A stretch of DNA of 7,385 bases from Bacteroidetes bacterium UBA7368 (lineage in GTDB: Bacteria > Bacteroidota > Rhodothermia > Rhodothermales > UBA10348). The notes under the pieces are model-generated. The model searched no databases, was not told the DNA's origin, and saw only the letters and a list, made by a program, of their open reading frames with translations. The position numbers were made by a program, and so were the translations under genes. Below are positions 4,651 to 7,385 of this stretch, piece by piece (within the stretch, counting starts at the first letter, position 1; each line of letters begins with the position of its first letter). The stretch is from the NCBI GenBank assembly GCA_002469915.1, contig DKOG01000167.1, positions 1-7,385 on the forward strand. The letters run 5' to 3'.

Positions 4651-7385
4651 ATGAGCAAGATGCCCGGCCGGCCCGTTCTGACCGTTCCTGAAGCGGAAGC
4701 CCTCGCGCTCGAGTTGTTTGGCGCGGCGGGGACCGCCGCGCCATTGCCCAGTGACCGGGATTTAAATTTCCGATTGACGCTTACGGATGGATCCCGAGCC
4801 GTATTCAAAATCTTCAATACCATTGAAGATGAAGCCTATCTAGAATGTCAATCTGATGCCATGGATTGGGCAGCAAAAGCAGGCCTTCCTGTTCCAAAGG
4901 TGATAGGTCGAGCTACGGCAAAGCTGAACGGGAAGAACCATCTCGTGAGACTCGTTTCTTGGCTCGATGGAACGCCGCTTGGTGATGCCTCACCCATCAC
5001 GGCCCAGATGGAGTTTGACTTGGGGGCTCTTTTGGGACGCATGGACCGTGCTATGGAAGGATTTGAGCATCCAGCCGCACCGAACCACTTTCCGTGGGAC
5101 TTTGCTAACGTTGCAGACACCGTTTCCAAACACATTCATGCCATTCCCGAGGCACGAAAGCCTTTGGTAGAAATGGGGCTGAATCTCTATCAGGAACATG
5201 TTGCTCCGAAATGGGATGTGCTGCCAAAGGCCATCATTCACAACGATGCGAACGATTACAACGTACTGGTCGGCAGCGCCCAAGAGTATCCCAGACCGAT
5301 CACCGGCCTCTTGGATTTTGGAGACCTCGTCCACTCAGCACGCGTGGGCAATCCCGCCGTAGCCGCAACCTATTTGGCGCTACACCGCGAGGACCCAGTA
5401 GATGCCCTGTGTCAGGTGATCAAGGGGTATACATCGATTTTTGAGTTATCAGAGCTTGAACTGGAGGTATTTTATTCGCTTGTCTGCATTCGATTGTCCG
5501 TCAGTGTAACCATGTCTGCCGTCCAGCGCGCGCTCGAACCTGACAATGAATACCTGTCTATTTCGGAAAAAGGTGCATGGACAACACTGGAAAAATTGCA
5601 GCATCAGCATCCTCGTCTGGTTCATTACAGATTACGAGATGCCGCCGGATACGCCCCCGTTCCTAATTCCACCTTTGTTGTGGACTGGATCCAATCTCAC
5701 AAAGATGACTTTCACCCCGTCATTCTGCCCGCACGCCCCGGAGCACCTCCGGTTGTCTTCGACTTTTCCGTATCCAGTCAAGAATTTGACTCGGAAGCCA
5801 TTAATACCCCTGGCGTAGCCGACAAAGAGATCTGGGATCGTACGGGAAATGCGGTGGGCATCGGGCGCTGGGATGAACCCCGATTAGCCTATGGCGGCGA
5901 TCAGTATGCAACCCAATCTGGAGAACGCAGAACGATTCATTTGGGAGTCGACCTTTTCCGCCCAGCCAGGACGCCCGTACAAGCTCCACTTTCTGGTACC
6001 GTTCATTCTTTTTGCGCCCACCACGCCCGATTTGACTACGGTGGATGTCTCATTCTTGAGCATGAACCCGAAAAAGGGCTCCGTTTTTGGACCCTTTATG
6101 GACATTTAAGTCACGACTCCGTGAAAAATCTGGTCGTGGGGAAAAGCGTCGAAGCCGGAGACGTCATTGCGTATTTGGGGCCATTCGAAGAAAACGGCGG
6201 ATGGGTTCCTCATCTGCATTTTCAAATCATTGTGGACCGATTGGATTTAGAAGCCACCTTTCCGGGTGTTGCTTCGCCCAGTCAACGAGATGTTTGGTGC
6301 AGCTTATCTCCTAGCCCGGTGGACATGCTCGGCATTCCCCAATCTGCCGTAGCACCGCGATCGCCACACGTTCAGGACTTATTAGAGCGCCGAAATCGCT
6401 CGATCAGTTCGGCTCTCAGCGTGTCCTACGATCGCAAATTGCATATCGTGAGAGGATGGATGCAGTACCTCTACGATGCAGAAGGACATGCCTACCTGGA
6501 CGCCGTCAACAATGTGCCCCATGTGGGCCACTCCAATCCCCGCGTGGTCAAGGCATTACATCGCCAAATGCGCACGCTAACGACGAACACGCGCTATTTG
6601 CACGAGACTATTCTCGATTTTTCAGAGCGACTAGTAGCTACGTTACCGGAATCGCTGGAGGTATGCTTCTTCGTCAATTCTGGAAGCGAAGCAAATGACC
6701 TTGCCCTGCGATTAGCACGAGCGGCAACCGGCAAACAGGATACTGTAGTTCTGGAAGGCGGATACCACGGAAATTCTACTTCATTGATTGGAATCAGTCC
6801 CTATAAATTTGATGGGCATGGAGGAAAAGGACGGCCCGCAACTACACATGTCGTTCCCATGCCAGATTCTTACCGAGGCCCCTTCAAAGGTATGACCGCC
6901 GAAACAGGAGCGGCTTATGCCCGCTTCGTCGAATCGGCGGTAGCCCAAGGAACGTGTGCAGCATTTATCGCGGAGTCGGTGCCCGGCGTAGGTGGCCAAA
7001 TTGTCCCTCCTCCTCACTACCTGAGGGCGGCAGCAGAACATGTTCGCAAAGCCGGCGCGGTCTTTATTGCCGACGAAGTGCAGGTAGGTATGGGAAGGCC
7101 CGGAAGTACGTTTTGGGGGTTTGAGTTGGATGACGTGATTCCAGATATCGTAGTCATGGGTAAACCTATTGGTAACGGACATCCGCTCGGAGTGGTCGTG
7201 ACTACTCGAGCCATCGCAGATGCTTTTGATAACGGCATGGAGTACTTCAACACATTTGGCGGTAATCCAGCTTCGTGCGCCGTGGGCCTCGCCGTGCTCA
7301 ACGAAGTTCGCGATCAACATCTTCAGCAGAATGCGCTCGAAGTAGGGACTCATTTACTGAGTGGGCTCGCGAAGCTCGCCCAACG
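4651..7385 (+). CDS. Trifunctional fusion: hydroxylysine-kinase-like APH domain, M23 peptidase domain, class III PLP phospholyase/aminotransferase (3' end cut by window)
   Basis: One uninterrupted reading frame runs from the ATG at 4651 to the right edge: 911 complete codons plus two bases, no stop. The order is an APH/HYKK-like kinase (about residues 10-330), an M23 metallopeptidase domain (about 395-530) and a class III PLP enzyme (about 580 to beyond 911). There is no signal peptide or transmembrane segment, so a cytosolic enzyme is expected. The animal hydroxylysine kinase HYKK and the phospholyases PHYKPL and ETNPPL are homologous to the outer domains. They act in sequence: kinase first, then elimination of phosphate and ammonia. 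A kinase-phospholyase fusion therefore makes biochemical sense for 5-hydroxylysine or a related amino-alcohol; the exact substrate is inferred. The gene follows the FAD dehydrogenase with a 1-bp gap and has no clear ribosome-binding site, suggesting coupled translation. ATG at 4660 is an alternative start. Confidence 0.88.
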   Translation, partial: MSKMPGRPVLTVPEAEALALELFGAAGTAAPLPSDRDLNFRLTLTDGSRAVFKIFNTIEDEAYLECQSDAMDWAAKAGLPVPKVIGRATAKLNGKNHLVRLVSWLDGTPLGDASPITAQMEFDLGALLGRMDRAMEGFEHPAAPNHFPWDFANVADTVSKHIHAIPEARKPLVEMGLNLYQEHVAPKWDVLPKAIIHNDANDYNVLVGSAQEYPRPITGLLDFGDLVHSARVGNPAVAATYLALHREDPVDALCQVIKGYTSIFELSELELEVFYSLVCIRLSVSVTMSAVQRALEPDNEYLSISEKGAWTTLEKLQHQHPRLVHYRLRDAAGYAPVPNSTFVVDWIQSHKDDFHPVILPARPGAPPVVFDFSVSSQEFDSEAINTPGVADKEIWDRTGNAVGIGRWDEPRLAYGGDQYATQSGERRTIHLGVDLFRPARTPVQAPLSGTVHSFCAHHARFDYGGCLILEHEPEKGLRFWTLYGHLSHDSVKNLVVGKSVEAGDVIAYLGPFEENGGWVPHLHFQIIVDRLDLEATFPGVASPSQRDVWCSLSPSPVDMLGIPQSAVAPRSPHVQDLLERRNRSISSALSVSYDRKLHIVRGWMQYLYDAEGHAYLDAVNNVPHVGHSNPRVVKALHRQMRTLTTNTRYLHETILDFSERLVATLPESLEVCFFVNSGSEANDLALRLARAATGKQDTVVLEGGYHGNSTSLIGISPYKFDGHGGKGRPATTHVVPMPDSYRGPFKGMTAETGAAYARFVESAVAQGTCAAFIAESVPGVGGQIVPPPHYLRAAAEHVRKAGAVFIADEVQVGMGRPGSTFWGFELDDVIPDIVVMGKPIGNGHPLGVVVTTRAIADAFDNGMEYFNTFGGNPASCAVGLAVLNEVRDQHLQQNALEVGTHLLSGLAKLAQ
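4678..5640 (+). other. Domain: APH/HYKK-like small-molecule kinase
   Basis: Residues 10-330 of the fusion. SDRDLNFRL (34-42) matches the nucleotide loop of hydroxylysine/homoserine-kinase-like APH proteins, and Lys53 in VFKIF is the expected ATP-phosphate lysine. [10 protein letters not shown] (197-206) is the catalytic loop, with Asp199 as base and Asn204 as metal ligand; the usual His-Gly-Asp is His-Asn-Asp here. LDFGD (221-225) is the DFG-equivalent metal-binding motif. All key residues are present, so the kinase should be active. It resembles amino-alcohol kinases more than antibiotic-resistance enzymes, and the fusion to a phospholyase supports a catabolic role. Confidence 0.85.
5833..6240 (+). 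other. Domain: M23 (LytM-type) zinc metallopeptidase, zinc ligands intact
   Basis: Residues about 395-530 of the fusion. HLGVD (430-434) supplies the His-x3-Asp zinc ligands, LYGHLS (482-487) gives the conserved His484, and PHLHFQI (520-526) the His521-x-His523 pair with the third zinc ligand. Between them is the beta-rich core, with APLSGTV (445-451) and [15 protein letters not shown] (496-510), as in lysostaphin-like endopeptidases. M23 domains normally cut peptidoglycan peptides outside the cytoplasm, but here the domain sits between two cytosolic enzymes with no export signal. Its substrate is unknown. Confidence 0.85.
6388..7385 (+). other. Domain: class III PLP enzyme, phospholyase-like (AGXT2L1/AGXT2L2 branch), truncated at the edge
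   Basis: Residues about 580-911 of the fusion; the C-terminal small domain lies outside the window. NSGSEAN (676-682) binds the PLP phosphate, Tyr705-His706 in GGYHGNS stacks on the ring, Asp808 in [10 protein letters not shown] (807-816) pairs with the pyridine nitrogen, and Lys838 in [11 protein letters not shown] (837-847) is the Schiff-base lysine. NTFGGNP is at 867-873. The GKP-x-GNGHP form of the lysine motif is characteristic of the ethanolamine-phosphate and phosphohydroxylysine phospholyases, while ordinary class III aminotransferases usually have GKxxGGG. An ordinary transaminase is therefore less likely. Confidence 0.85.

Noticed and set aside
5211..6698. Several short + strand frames inside the fusion gene, which could suggest separate small genes or a frameshift
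   Set aside because: Reading frame 1 from 4651 translates without a stop to the end of the window with conserved motifs of all three domains in that frame, so there is neither frameshift nor separate gene.
6781..7353. 190-codon open frame on the - strand inside the PLP domain
   Set aside because: It is antisense to a strongly conserved coding region (PLP lysine and Asp motifs), has no recognisable domain or ribosome-binding site, and is cysteine- and histidine-rich in the way shadow frames often are.
1..7385. tRNA, rRNA, CRISPR arrays, insertion sequences or a clear rho-independent terminator
   Set aside because: Reading both strands showed no tRNA- or rRNA-like stretch, spaced repeat array, transposase or GC hairpin followed by a T-run; nearly all of the window is coding.

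Overview
The window (about 50-55% GC by eye) comes from a bacterial chromosome. Its core is a compact five-gene catabolic operon on the + strand, plus a divergent two-gene membrane-protein unit on the - strand. Few genes have a clear Shine-Dalgarno sequence and several starts sit in A-rich sequence. That would fit a Bacteroidota/Rhodothermota-like lineage, but the window holds no decisive taxonomic marker and this is only a weak guess.

Layout: (1) 1-87, - strand, the first 29 codons of a membrane protein, coupled by an ATGA overlap to (2) 84-707, - strand, a TRIC/UPF0126-family membrane protein. (3) 708-830, a divergent intergenic region with an AT-rich patch of nested direct and inverted repeats, the best candidate for the promoter/operator. 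(4) 831-1739, a DHDPS/NAL-superfamily enzyme, probably 1-pyrroline-4-hydroxy-2-carboxylate deaminase. (5) 1745-2392, a GntR/FCD regulator. (6) 2399-3400, 4-hydroxyproline 2-epimerase with the Cys/Cys pair. (7) 3411-4649, a DadA-like FAD amino acid dehydrogenase, probably for D-hydroxyproline. (8) 4651 to beyond the right edge, a giant fusion of a hydroxylysine-kinase-like APH domain, an M23 metallopeptidase domain with intact zinc ligands, and a class III PLP enzyme resembling the ethanolamine-phosphate/5-phosphohydroxylysine phospholyases. The + strand genes are separated by only 1-10 bp.

How they work together (inference from families): the epimerase turns trans-4-hydroxy-L-proline into cis-4-hydroxy-D-proline. 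The FAD enzyme oxidises that to 1-pyrroline-4-hydroxy-2-carboxylate, and the DHDPS-like enzyme deaminates it to 2-oxoglutarate semialdehyde. The terminal semialdehyde dehydrogenase and an uptake system are not in view. The fusion protein suggests a second branch: phosphorylation of 5-hydroxylysine (or a similar amino-alcohol) followed by phospholyase cleavage. Hydroxyproline and hydroxylysine are both hallmark residues of collagen, so the locus may be a cassette for using collagen-derived amino acids, with an M23 domain inserted at the centre of the fusion. That insertion is the most unusual feature here.
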